From NCBI GenBank assembly GCA_017995695.1, contig JAGOIJ010000051.1, positions 1 to 10,185 on the forward strand: DNA of 10,185 nucleotides. The letters are read 5' to 3'. Both the position numbers and the translations under genes were made by a program. Below the pieces are notes generated by a model. It searched no databases. It had not been told where the DNA came from and saw only the letters and a program-made list of their open reading frames with translations. This document shows, in pieces, positions 1 through 6,402 of this stretch. This stretch comes from Candidatus Omnitrophota bacterium (GTDB lineage Bacteria; Omnitrophota; Gorgyraeia; Gygaellales; Profunditerraquicolaceae). Numbering within the stretch: position 1 is the stretch's first letter; every line of letters begins with the position of its first letter.

Positions 1-83
1 ACAATACCGAAAAAACAATCGATGTTATTAAAAATGGCTTAGGCCTTCAGCTTAAGGAATATGCATTGGTTGAAAAGAAGTAA
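1..83 (+). CDS. 3' end of an unrecognised gene (C-terminal 26 residues)
   Basis: The third forward frame is open from the window edge and ends at TAA 81-83. It encodes a 26-residue lysine-rich tail that begins NTEKTIDVIKNG and ends EYALVEKK. Its start lies outside the window. The tail is too short to assign a family. A terminal beta-strand-like ending of this type occurs in SAM methyltransferases, among others, but nothing here proves it. The gene points the same way as the following glycosyltransferase and lies 62 bases upstream of its annotated start, so both probably belong to one polysaccharide operon. I infer that it is coding from the open frame and plausible composition; the other two forward frames stop earlier. 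Confidence 0.5.
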   Translation, partial: NTEKTIDVIKNGLGLQLKEYALVEKK

Positions 84-145
84 GAGGATTTCTTGAGCAT
101 CAATTAAAGCATTACCATGTCACAGACGTAGGGTATATACAACAG

Positions 146-2425
146 TTGCGAGAGGAAATCAAGAGTAATAAGCAAGCCTTGCGATATCACGATCGCAGGA
201 TTAGTGATTTGCTTGATTGGATTCATCAGCAGGACCTGCGCATCTATAACCTGACCTGCCGGTTAGCCGAAATCGAGAAGATTAAAGTCAGCAATGCGTT
301 TAAGATAATGAGCTATTTTTGGAAATTAATGGACGCATTGTTTCCGCACGCGACAAGGCGCAGATTAGGGTACGATAGTTTGGTGAAGGCGATTGCTTTT
401 TTGCTTCCTCGAGAGCTTTCTGCGGATGAGCTTTTTACGCGTAGGATTGTTACGCGCATTAAAGCGCCGCGGCCGCTGGAGTTTAAGCCAGAAAAAAATC
501 CGGTTGCATCAATTATTATACCTGTTTGCAATAAATGGCAGTTTACGTACCTGTGTCTTCACTCAATCTTAATTAATACAGCACAGGTTGCATATGAGGT
601 TATCGTAGTTGATAATGGTTCGCGCGATAAAACTCATGCATTGCTGGGGAAGGTAAAGCATATTACGCACATCAGGCTGGCTCGGAATGAGGGTTTTTCA
701 GTGGCATGCAATACTGGCGCGCAGGTAGCGCATGGAGACTATCTAGTATTTTTGAATAACGATACGCTGGTTACAAAAGGTTGGTTGTATGCTTTGTTGC
801 AGGTTTTCCAGGATGATATTGGCGTTGGCCTTGTTGGCTCGAAGTTGATTCGCCCAGGAAACAAGCTTAAAGAGGCAGGAGGTATCGTTTGGAAGAATGG
901 CGATGCCTGTAATTACGGGGCATCAGGAAATCCACAAAGCTATGCGTATAACTATCGTAAAGAGGTTGATTATTGCTCGGCAGCATCGGTCATGGTGGCA
1001 AAGCAGGTATTTAATTCGGTTGGTGGGTTTGATATGAAGTTTTCCCCCGCATATTTTGAAGATACTGATTTGGCTTTTAAGCTACGGCAAAAGGGTTTTA
1101 AAGTTATCTATCAGCCTTGCTCTGCAGTATTACATTTTGAAGGGATAACCGGAGGCAGGGACTGTAAAAAGGGGTATAAGCGGTTCCAGGAAAAACACAA
1201 GGAAACATTTTTCTCTCAATGGAGGGATGTTATAGTGCAGGAGCAGTGCGATCAATCAGAAGGTCCTTTCCGCGCGAGGGATAGATCGCAACATAAAGAC
1301 ATTATGCTTTTTATTGACCAAACGATCCCTCGGTACGATAAAGATGCTGGTTCTTTTATCACTTTCCGTTATCTGCAGTTATTCAAGGAGTTAGGATTTA
1401 AGATTATTTTCTGGCCGCAAGATTTATTGGTGCGCCAACCTTATTGCGCTGACTTACAGCAGATGGGGATAGAGGTAGTGTACGGAAAGGTTTCGTTTGA
1501 TGAATTTATCGCAACTCATGGCAGGTTTATCGATGTGGCGGTGGTGTCAAGGCCTGAAGTGGCTGCTGTTTTCTTGGATCCGTTGCAGCGCAATTCTAAA
1601 GCTAAGATAGCATATGTCCCACATGATCTGCATTATGTGCGTGAGCATGGACATGGGCTTTTTGATTTCAAGAGAAATTCAGCAAGTGAATGGAGGGCGC
1701 TGAAGGCACTTGAAAAAAGGATCATGGGGCGTGTTAATGTGTCTTTATTCTTTAGCGATAAAGAAACAAATATGGCGAGAAAAGAATTCCCCGGGATTAA
1801 GGCGGAACAGATAAACTGGATTCAGGAAGTCAGCGTTCGGGAAAGCAAAATTTCGCCTTTTGATGAGCGTGCAGGAATATTATTCCTGGGATGGTTTGGG
1901 CACTTGCCTAATGTTGATTCACTGAGATGGTTCCACGATGATATACTGCCGGGTATCTACAACAAGATACCAAATGTTGTTACTACGGTTATTGGTGATG
2001 ATATCCCCGATGATATACAGCGGTTTGCTTCAAAATTATTTTTGTTCCAGGGTGCGCTCAATGAAGAAGAGCTTACCAATTGTTTTAGCAAGGCAAGACT
2101 TTTTGTTGCCCCTTTGCGCTTCGGCGCAGGGATAAAAGGAAAGATCGCCAAATCAATGAGCTATGGTGTGCCGGTTGTGACAACGTCGATTGGCGCTGAA
2201 GGCATGGGTCTTATTGATGGAGAAAATGCGTTTATCGCGGACTCCAATGATGAGTTTGCGCAAAAATTGGTTGAGCTCTATTGCAACAAGACTGTATGGC
2301 AGAAATTTTCTCAGCAATCTATGGCGCTGATCAAAGAGCGCTATTCGAAGGATAGCGCCAGGAAGAAAATTGAAAAGATTTTTCGCGGTTACGGCATATT
2401 AGACGAAGACAACCGCGGCAATTAA
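146..2425 (+). CDS. GT2-GT4 fusion glycosyltransferase with coiled-coil-like N terminus
   Basis: This 759-residue protein is probably a cytoplasmic bifunctional glycosyltransferase adding two sugars to a surface glycan. Residues 1-48 are charged and heptad-like (coiled-coil type). Residues 55-90 form a basic linker including FPHATRRR. Residues 120-340 are a GT-A fold GT2 domain: SIIIPV at 122-127, VDNGS at 155-159, LNNDT at 203-207 (the DxD-like metal/nucleotide site) and FEDTD at 304-308. Residues 385-745 are a GT-B fold GT4-type domain: GWFGHLPNVDSL at 582-593, FGAGIKGK at 659-666, GVPVV at 674-678 and GAEGM at 683-687. Lys669 occupies the position where many GT4 enzymes have the second Glu of E-x7-E; some subgroups lack that Glu. 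No membrane helix is obvious. The start is uncertain: TTG 146 is the only initiator codon in an open frame running back to base 74, with only a distant GTAGGG upstream, and ATG 308 would remove the coil. Donor and acceptor sugars are unknown. Confidence 0.88.
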   Translation: MREEIKSNKQALRYHDRRISDLLDWIHQQDLRIYNLTCRLAEIEKIKVSNAFKIMSYFWKLMDALFPHATRRRLGYDSLVKAIAFLLPRELSADELFTRRIVTRIKAPRPLEFKPEKNPVASIIIPVCNKWQFTYLCLHSILINTAQVAYEVIVVDNGSRDKTHALLGKVKHITHIRLARNEGFSVACNTGAQVAHGDYLVFLNNDTLVTKGWLYALLQVFQDDIGVGLVGSKLIRPGNKLKEAGGIVWKNGDACNYGASGNPQSYAYNYRKEVDYCSAASVMVAKQVFNSVGGFDMKFSPAYFEDTDLAFKLRQKGFKVIYQPCSAVLHFEGITGGRDCKKGYKRFQEKHKETFFSQWRDVIVQEQCDQSEGPFRARDRSQHKDIMLFIDQTIPRYDKDAGSFITFRYLQLFKELGFKIIFWPQDLLVRQPYCADLQQMGIEVVYGKVSFDEFIATHGRFIDVAVVSRPEVAAVFLDPLQRNSKAKIAYVPHDLHYVREHGHGLFDFKRNSASEWRALKALEKRIMGRVNVSLFFSDKETNMARKEFPGIKAEQINWIQEVSVRESKISPFDERAGILFLGWFGHLPNVDSLRWFHDDILPGIYNKIPNVVTTVIGDDIPDDIQRFASKLFLFQGALNEEELTNCFSKARLFVAPLRFGAGIKGKIAKSMSYGVPVVTTSIGAEGMGLIDGENAFIADSNDEFAQKLVELYCNKTVWQKFSQQSMALIKERYSKDSARKKIEKIFRGYGILDEDNRGN

Positions 2426-2427
2426 TC

Positions 2428-4137
2428 CTAGAGCAGCTTTTTTGTTGTTAAAAAAGAAATTATTTCTTGAGCGTTGTGTTGCGGGGTGGCGTCAATTGTT
2501 TGTAATCTGATATCCGCGAATGCAGGAATTTCGTAAGGATCGCTAATCCCCGTGAAGGTCTTGACGATACCTTCCCGGGCCTGTCTATAGAGCCCTTTCT
2601 CATCGCGTTGTTCGCAGACAAGAAGAGGCGTATCTACAAAAACAAGAATAAAATTATCCTCCCCCACCATCGTTCGCACTTGCGAGCGCGTATATTCGTA
2701 AGGGCTGACTGCGGCACAGATTGCTATGCCGCGGTGGCGAACAATCTCTGATGCGACGAATCCTATCCTTAAGATATTAGTATCGCGGTCTTCTTTGGAG
2801 AAACCCAATCCTTTAGAAAGATGTGTGCGTACTACGTCCCCATCCAGTAGCGTAACAGTTCTGTTTCTTTCATTGAGCAAGACTTTGAGAATTTCAGCTA
2901 TAGTTGTTTTTCCGGCGCAGGGAAGGCCGGTAAACCAGACACAAAAACCTTGATGATGTTTTGGAGGAAACGCATGCTGCAAAAGGGTAGCGACCTCCTT
3001 ACGGGTAAACCAGGTAGGCAAGGGTTTGCCTTGGGCGAGAAACTCATCTCTTACCTTTGAACCAGATAAGGTAATAAATTTTTGTTTTTTGTTTAGCAAG
3101 TTGATTTCTATGTAGCGTTTTTCTTTTGGGACGTATACGAGCTCATTAAAAGGAATCATGGTAACGCCGATTTCTTTTGCGTGGTCGGCAAATAGTTGTT
3201 GCGCGTCATAAGGACCATAAAAAGGATGGCCTCTTGAGTCTTTGCCTGGGGAGGCGTGGTCGCGGCCTACGATAAAATGGTTTGCTCCGTAATTTCTGCG
3301 TATAATGGCATGCCAGAGCGCTTCTTTCGGCCCTGCAAATCGCATAGCAAGCGGCAGGAGGCTTAACACGGTGCGGCGTGGATCAAAATATTTATCAGTG
3401 AGCGCTTGGTAGGTGAGGACCCGGGTTGTATATTCAATGTCAGCTGGCCGCGTAACACCGACAACAGGGTGTATGAGTATGGAGCCGTTTATTTCTTGAG
3501 CCGCCCGCTTGATAAGTTCCTCATGGGCGCGATGAATAGGGTTGCGCGTCTGAAATGCAACCACAGAGGAAAGGCCCAGGGTGAGCAATGCTGTTCGGGT
3601 TTGCTGGGGAGTAAGGCGCAGTTTGGTAAAATCATAATGATGGGGAAGCTGTAGCAACGTGAGGTCTCCTGAAACGTAATGCTTCGGCCAAAGAGACATT
3701 TCCGCGACAAGGGGATGTGCAGGGTCAGTCGTGCCAAAGATCGAGCGACATTCTTTGTCGAAGTCGCGCAGGAAGATTTCAGTGATAGTGAGAATCCCCA
3801 AAATGTCATTGTGTGGACTGCGAAGGGCAATTTGATCTCCCAGAGTAACGTGCTCTTTCGTATCGAGCGGAAGCATAACCGGGATGGGGAACAGCACGCC
3901 GCTTGTGAGGCGCATGGTATCCATGACGCTATGGTAATCGCTCTCCCCCATAAAGCGCTCAAGAGGAGAAAAACCTCCTGTTGCCAGTAATTCTAAGTCG
4001 CAGAGGCTACGGAACGAAAGTGTGCAGGAGGCAAGAAGAGAAGCTTTTTTCTCGACCGATTTTTTCTCCTGTTCATTCACTAAAAGGTTAATCAGCGCGC
4101 CGGAGTAAGGGGAAATGAGCATATCATGTTTTTTCAT
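2428..4137 (-). CDS. Bifunctional sulfate adenylyltransferase / adenylylsulfate kinase (PAPS synthase)
   Basis: This 569-residue protein would convert sulfate and ATP to APS (ATP sulfurylase, residues 1-385) and then phosphorylate APS to PAPS (APS kinase, residues 395-569). Sulfurylase motifs: QTRNPIHRAHE 196-206, HPVVGVTR 223-230 and GRDHASPG 291-298, with FYGPYDAQ following. Kinase motifs: P-loop GLPCAGKTT 404-412, DGD 432-434, GLGFSKEDRDTN 443-454, AAVSPYEYTR 475-484 and a C-terminal SDPYEIP. Both halves look intact and full length, in the Sat-CysC order known from Aquifex and other bacteria. Small departures from common forms are HRAHE for HRGHE, TRPAD for TKPGD, and DHASPG for DHAGPG. 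It starts at ATG 4137, two bases after the TAA of the AlkP-like gene, so the two are very probably co-transcribed and translationally coupled. In this glycan locus the likely job is PAPS supply for a sulfotransferase, not seen here; general sulfate assimilation is the alternative. Confidence 0.93.
   Translation of the reverse strand: MKKHDMLISPYSGALINLLVNEQEKKSVEKKASLLASCTLSFRSLCDLELLATGGFSPLERFMGESDYHSVMDTMRLTSGVLFPIPVMLPLDTKEHVTLGDQIALRSPHNDILGILTITEIFLRDFDKECRSIFGTTDPAHPLVAEMSLWPKHYVSGDLTLLQLPHHYDFTKLRLTPQQTRTALLTLGLSSVVAFQTRNPIHRAHEELIKRAAQEINGSILIHPVVGVTRPADIEYTTRVLTYQALTDKYFDPRRTVLSLLPLAMRFAGPKEALWHAIIRRNYGANHFIVGRDHASPGKDSRGHPFYGPYDAQQLFADHAKEIGVTMIPFNELVYVPKEKRYIEINLLNKKQKFITLSGSKVRDEFLAQGKPLPTWFTRKEVATLLQHAFPPKHHQGFCVWFTGLPCAGKTTIAEILKVLLNERNRTVTLLDGDVVRTHLSKGLGFSKEDRDTNILRIGFVASEIVRHRGIAICAAVSPYEYTRSQVRTMVGEDNFILVFVDTPLLVCEQRDEKGLYRQAREGIVKTFTGISDPYEIPAFADIRLQTIDATPQHNAQEIISFLTTKKLL
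2437..2468. repeat. AT-rich inverted repeats at the convergent gene ends
   Basis: Just inside the 3' end of the PAPS synthase gene, and 12 bases past the stop of the convergent glycosyltransferase, two short dyads sit side by side. CTTTTTT 2437-2443 pairs with AAAAAAG 2450-2456 around a six-base loop. AAGAAAT 2454-2460 pairs with ATTTCTT 2462-2468 around one base. Convergent genes with only two bases between their stops need some way of ending transcription, and this is the only symmetric sequence at the junction. The stems contain almost no GC pairs, so this is not a classical intrinsic terminator. The bases also encode the C-terminal residues IISFLTTKK, which may explain the pattern by itself. 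Confidence 0.25.
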
Positions 4138-4139
4138 GG

Positions 4140-4955
4140 TTAATGGGTTCCGGGAATCCTAGCGAGTCGGAAGAGAAGTGGAACTGTTAGGACGCGTTCG
4201 TGGTGAAACCCATGCTCCCATAATCCGTCTTCTCCCCAGCAGTCTCCGTGGTCAGAGCAGATAAGGATTGACGAAGAAGCAAAGGCTTCAAGCAGGCCAG
4301 AGATCGTTTGGTCAATATATTCGAGGCAGGCCTTCTGGCGCTTGCTGCATTCAGCCGCGTCATTGGTTTCAGAAAATGGTATGCAAGGGTTGTTGTTTTT
4401 GTCCCAAGGCGCGCCCTCAAAATAGTATGGCACATGGGTTTCTCCAATGTTGATAAAGACAAACGTCGGATCCGAAGTCTTCTGTAGTTGTGCGCTTAAC
4501 CACGTTAACTGATTGGCCAGCGAGGCTGTATTGCCGGTAAAATAAAAATCGTCAAAGTCTTGGGTAAGTTGTTTGCCGCTTGCGGTATTGACATCGAACC
4601 ATCCAACTCCCGATGTCCCCAATGTCCGGTAACCTTGATTTTTGAAACCGTTGATGATATCTTTGCCTGTTAGTTTGATGTATTCCGTGCCTTTGCCGGG
4701 AAAGCCCGTTCCCGTTATTTTGAGTATCTTGCAAAATTTAGGATTGACGAAAGGCTCGGGTAATTCCGCAATGCCGGGAGTAAATCCCATGAACATGGCA
4801 GCATGGGATCCGTACGTAAAATACCCCGGAGCCATGGCTTTAAACAATGGGCCGATTGCTTTTAAACGGGGGATATCGGCGTTTACGAAAGTATCGAATC
4901 GGCAGGAATCAAGCGTTATGAATAGAAACGAACGTTTGTTTTGGGTAGAGAACAT
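4140..4955 (-). CDS. Small AlkP-superfamily (sulfatase-like) metalloenzyme with Thr at the nucleophile position
   Basis: The sequence has the metal-site layout of the alkaline phosphatase/sulfatase superfamily. Residue numbers count from ATG 4955 (271 residues). LDSCRFD at 15-21 includes metal ligand candidate Asp16. FTYGSH at 46-51 aligns with the sulfatase C-x-P-S-R nucleophile loop, with Thr47 in place of Cys. GETHVPY at 171-177 includes His174. CSDHGD at 233-238 gives Asp235 and His236. HGFHHERV at 248-255 is followed by PLLFR. There is no signal peptide or membrane helix, so it is probably cytosolic, and it is much shorter than typical sulfatases of 450-550 residues. No CxPxR formylglycine motif is present, so phosphatase, phosphodiesterase or phosphotransferase chemistry is more likely. 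It is first in the operon with PAPS synthase. ATG 4955 is preferred because the fold begins soon after; an in-frame TTG at 5000 would add 15 residues, but its AAGGA lies only two bases away. The substrate is unknown. Confidence 0.75.
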   Translation of the reverse strand: MFSTQNKRSFLFITLDSCRFDTFVNADIPRLKAIGPLFKAMAPGYFTYGSHAAMFMGFTPGIAELPEPFVNPKFCKILKITGTGFPGKGTEYIKLTGKDIINGFKNQGYRTLGTSGVGWFDVNTASGKQLTQDFDDFYFTGNTASLANQLTWLSAQLQKTSDPTFVFINIGETHVPYYFEGAPWDKNNNPCIPFSETNDAAECSKRQKACLEYIDQTISGLLEAFASSSILICSDHGDCWGEDGLWEHGFHHERVLTVPLLFRLARIPGTH

Positions 4956-4976
4956 AATAATAGAGTACAGAAAATG

Positions 4977-4982
4977 ATTATC
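4977..4982 (-). promoter_or_regulatory. Candidate -10 box for the minus-strand sulfation operon
   Basis: Read on the minus strand, GATAAT matches five of six bases of the sigma-70 -10 consensus, 21 bases before the preferred ATG at 4955. No good -35 sits 16-18 bases further upstream. A perfect TTGACA exists on this strand at 4990-4985, but it is too close to pair with this box; with a 17-base spacer it would instead use a poor TACTCT at 4967-4962 and start transcription almost at the ATG. Either choice leaves a very short leader with no Shine-Dalgarno sequence. The evidence is weak and depends on start choice. Confidence 0.3.
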
Positions 4983-5026
4983 TTTGTCAAGGAAAGACAA
5001 AATCCTTAGGCAATAATCGTATATTT

Positions 5027-5035
5027 TGTTATAAT
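5027..5035 (+). promoter_or_regulatory. Extended -10 promoter (TGnTATAAT) for the rightward operon
   Basis: TGTTATAAT is a perfect extended -10 element: TG at 5027-5028, one base, then TATAAT at 5030-5035. It lies in the divergent region between the minus-strand sulfation pair and the SGNH gene. The -35 region at the usual spacing (TTAGGC 5006-5011, 18-base spacer) is poor, which is common where an extended -10 is present. Transcription would start near 5042, leaving a leader of about 40 bases before ATG 5084. It is the best promoter-like sequence I see in the window and is well placed to drive the run of plus-strand genes through 10185. Confidence 0.6.
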
Positions 5036-5071
5036 AGACAAATAATTCATGCTTGCATTTTTAGTCTAGCC

Positions 5072-5078
5072 AGGGAAG
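5072..5078 (+). promoter_or_regulatory. Ribosome binding site that supports ATG 5084
   Basis: AGGGAAG precedes three consecutive possible initiators: TTG 5081, ATG 5084 and ATG 5087. Counting from the end of AGGGA (5076), the spacing is 7 bases to ATG 5084, against 4 to the TTG and 10 to the second ATG. This favours ATG 5084 as the main start, although ATG 5087 is also workable. The three choices differ by only two residues. Confidence 0.5.
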
Positions 5079-5083
5079 TATTG

Positions 5084-6382
5084 ATGATGGGTAAAAAAGA
5101 TATTGGCAGTATCGCGCTTTTCCTTGCAGTCATTTGTTTTTTGATAAATTTTTTTTCCGATAGATTCCTTGATGCGCTGCCGTATCTTTCGTTAGTCATT
5201 CTTTTCTTCCTCGGTTTTCTCGCTGGACTTTTTTCTCTTTTGCTCCCTCGGCCAATCATCGTAACATTGCGTGCAGGTTGCTTGAAGATATCCCTTTTGA
5301 TTATTTCCTTGCTCTTTGCGTTATTTCTTTTTGAATTTTTCCTACACGTCGCGCGGCCCGCGAAACTGCAGTTGAATTTTAATATCAAGGGTGACCTTAC
5401 GGATTATGCTTCCCGCGGTTTTCTCAAGAAGGATAGATTCAACAAAGGGACGGATGTTGTACGTATTGTTGGGCTCGGCGACTCGTATGCCGTTATGGGA
5501 CTGGCGAATAAGAAAAATTACCATAACGTTCTCCAGGAGAGACTTGCGCGCATATACGGTGAAGGGAAGATAGAGGTGTTGAGCGCCGGCACGCCTAGTA
5601 TGGGACCCGGCTATTATACGCACATATTAAAAAGCTATGGCGATCTTTTTAATCCTGATTTGGTTTTGGTCGGTCTTTTTGAAGGAAATGATTTTGCTCC
5701 CGGTGATATACATTTTAAAAAAAGGAGGATTGGGCATTTTATAAGCGAGTCGCTTAATCCCCTTGACCGTTTAAGAGGTTATTTTCATTTCACCAGCCTT
5801 TGGATCGTGCAGTATTTTCGAGGAGTTAGGATCCATCAAAGGCACGAGAGAGCTAAGCAAAAGGAGTTAAAAGAAAATCCGGGCTTGGGTGATGGCACTT
5901 ATACGAAGAAGGAATATTATTACCTTGCTAGTCAGAGGGGTCTTCAGTTCCATAAAGATAAGCTCGCGTCTTTTAAGAAGCAATGGCATAGCAGCGACGG
6001 GGCAAAGACAATAAAGACAATGAAGGCCTGGTGCGATGATCGAGGCATACCTATGGTTATTGCAATCTTTCCTTGCGAATTTCAGGTTGATGAAGCAGTA
6101 AGGGCAGAGGCGATACAGAAGCTTGGCTTGCAAGAGGAGTGTTTTGATGTGAGCGGCATTAACCGGGTGGTGGCGGATTTCTGCGAGGAGCAAGGTATAT
6201 ATTGTATAGATCTGCTCAAGCAATTCCAGGTTCAGTCAAAATCTCAAAGGCTGTATCTTTTGCGCAATGACCATTGGAATGATGCGGGCAACGAATTGGC
6301 AGGCACGATTATTGCGGATTATCTCATCGATAAGCGTCTCTTGTTTCCTGCGGGGGAATCACCAATCCTTTCCAGCCGTTAG
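5084..6382 (+). CDS. Membrane-anchored SGNH/GDSL hydrolase-fold protein (putative glycan acyl-modifying enzyme)
   Basis: This protein of about 432 residues has three hydrophobic helices and then an SGNH domain, probably outside the cytoplasmic membrane. Numbering from TTG 5081, the helices span about 8-25, 33-55 and 66-90. The domain runs from about 125 to 425: block I GLGDSYA with Ser135, block II SAGTPSMGPG at 168-177, block III EGNDFA with Asn203, and a block V-like NDHWNDAG with His398. The acid is unusual: the usual spaced Asp (DxH or DxxH) reads Asn396-Asp397-His398, so the catalytic Asp is either shifted or lost. Related proteins in polysaccharide loci (AlgX/AlgJ-like and free SGNH proteins) transfer or remove acetyl groups, often with an MBOAT partner, and none is seen here. 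It is first in a rightward operon; its TAG lies 20 bases before the next ATG. The SGNH fold is secure, but the substrate and direction (transferase or esterase) are inferred. Confidence 0.8.
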   Translation: MMGKKDIGSIALFLAVICFLINFFSDRFLDALPYLSLVILFFLGFLAGLFSLLLPRPIIVTLRAGCLKISLLIISLLFALFLFEFFLHVARPAKLQLNFNIKGDLTDYASRGFLKKDRFNKGTDVVRIVGLGDSYAVMGLANKKNYHNVLQERLARIYGEGKIEVLSAGTPSMGPGYYTHILKSYGDLFNPDLVLVGLFEGNDFAPGDIHFKKRRIGHFISESLNPLDRLRGYFHFTSLWIVQYFRGVRIHQRHERAKQKELKENPGLGDGTYTKKEYYYLASQRGLQFHKDKLASFKKQWHSSDGAKTIKTMKAWCDDRGIPMVIAIFPCEFQVDEAVRAEAIQKLGLQEECFDVSGINRVVADFCEEQGIYCIDLLKQFQVQSKSQRLYLLRNDHWNDAGNELAGTIIADYLIDKRLLFPAGESPILSSR

Positions 6383-6402
6383 CGATACGGCAGACTACTG
6401 TT

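Noticed and set aside
14..29. A 16-base exact match between AACAATCGATGTTATT at 14-29 and 7707-7722.
   Set aside because: Both copies encode TIDVI in frame within proteins that show no other similarity, and the flanks differ. It is best seen as chance plus codon preference rather than a recombination or attachment site.
463..480. A GC-rich near-palindrome (GCGCCGCGGCCGC) in the first glycosyltransferase gene.
   Set aside because: It lies in the coding linker for Lys-Ala-Pro-Arg-Pro-Leu residues and is not repeated elsewhere. No regulatory role is supported.
3489..3962. A 157-codon minus-strand open frame inside the PAPS synthase gene.
   Set aside because: It overlaps a clearly conserved catalytic gene in another frame, shows no recognisable domain, and its residue pattern is that of a shifted reading of the real gene.
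4140..4955. Calling the AlkP-superfamily protein a true sulfatase because it neighbours a PAPS synthase.
   Set aside because: The CxPxR formylglycine motif is absent, with Thr in the Cys position, and there is no export signal.
5047..5388. A 113-codon minus-strand open frame opposite the first SGNH gene.
   Set aside because: It is antisense to the membrane-helix region. Its Lys/Arg-rich composition is what the complement of hydrophobic, T-rich codons gives, and it would cross the promoter and ribosome binding site.
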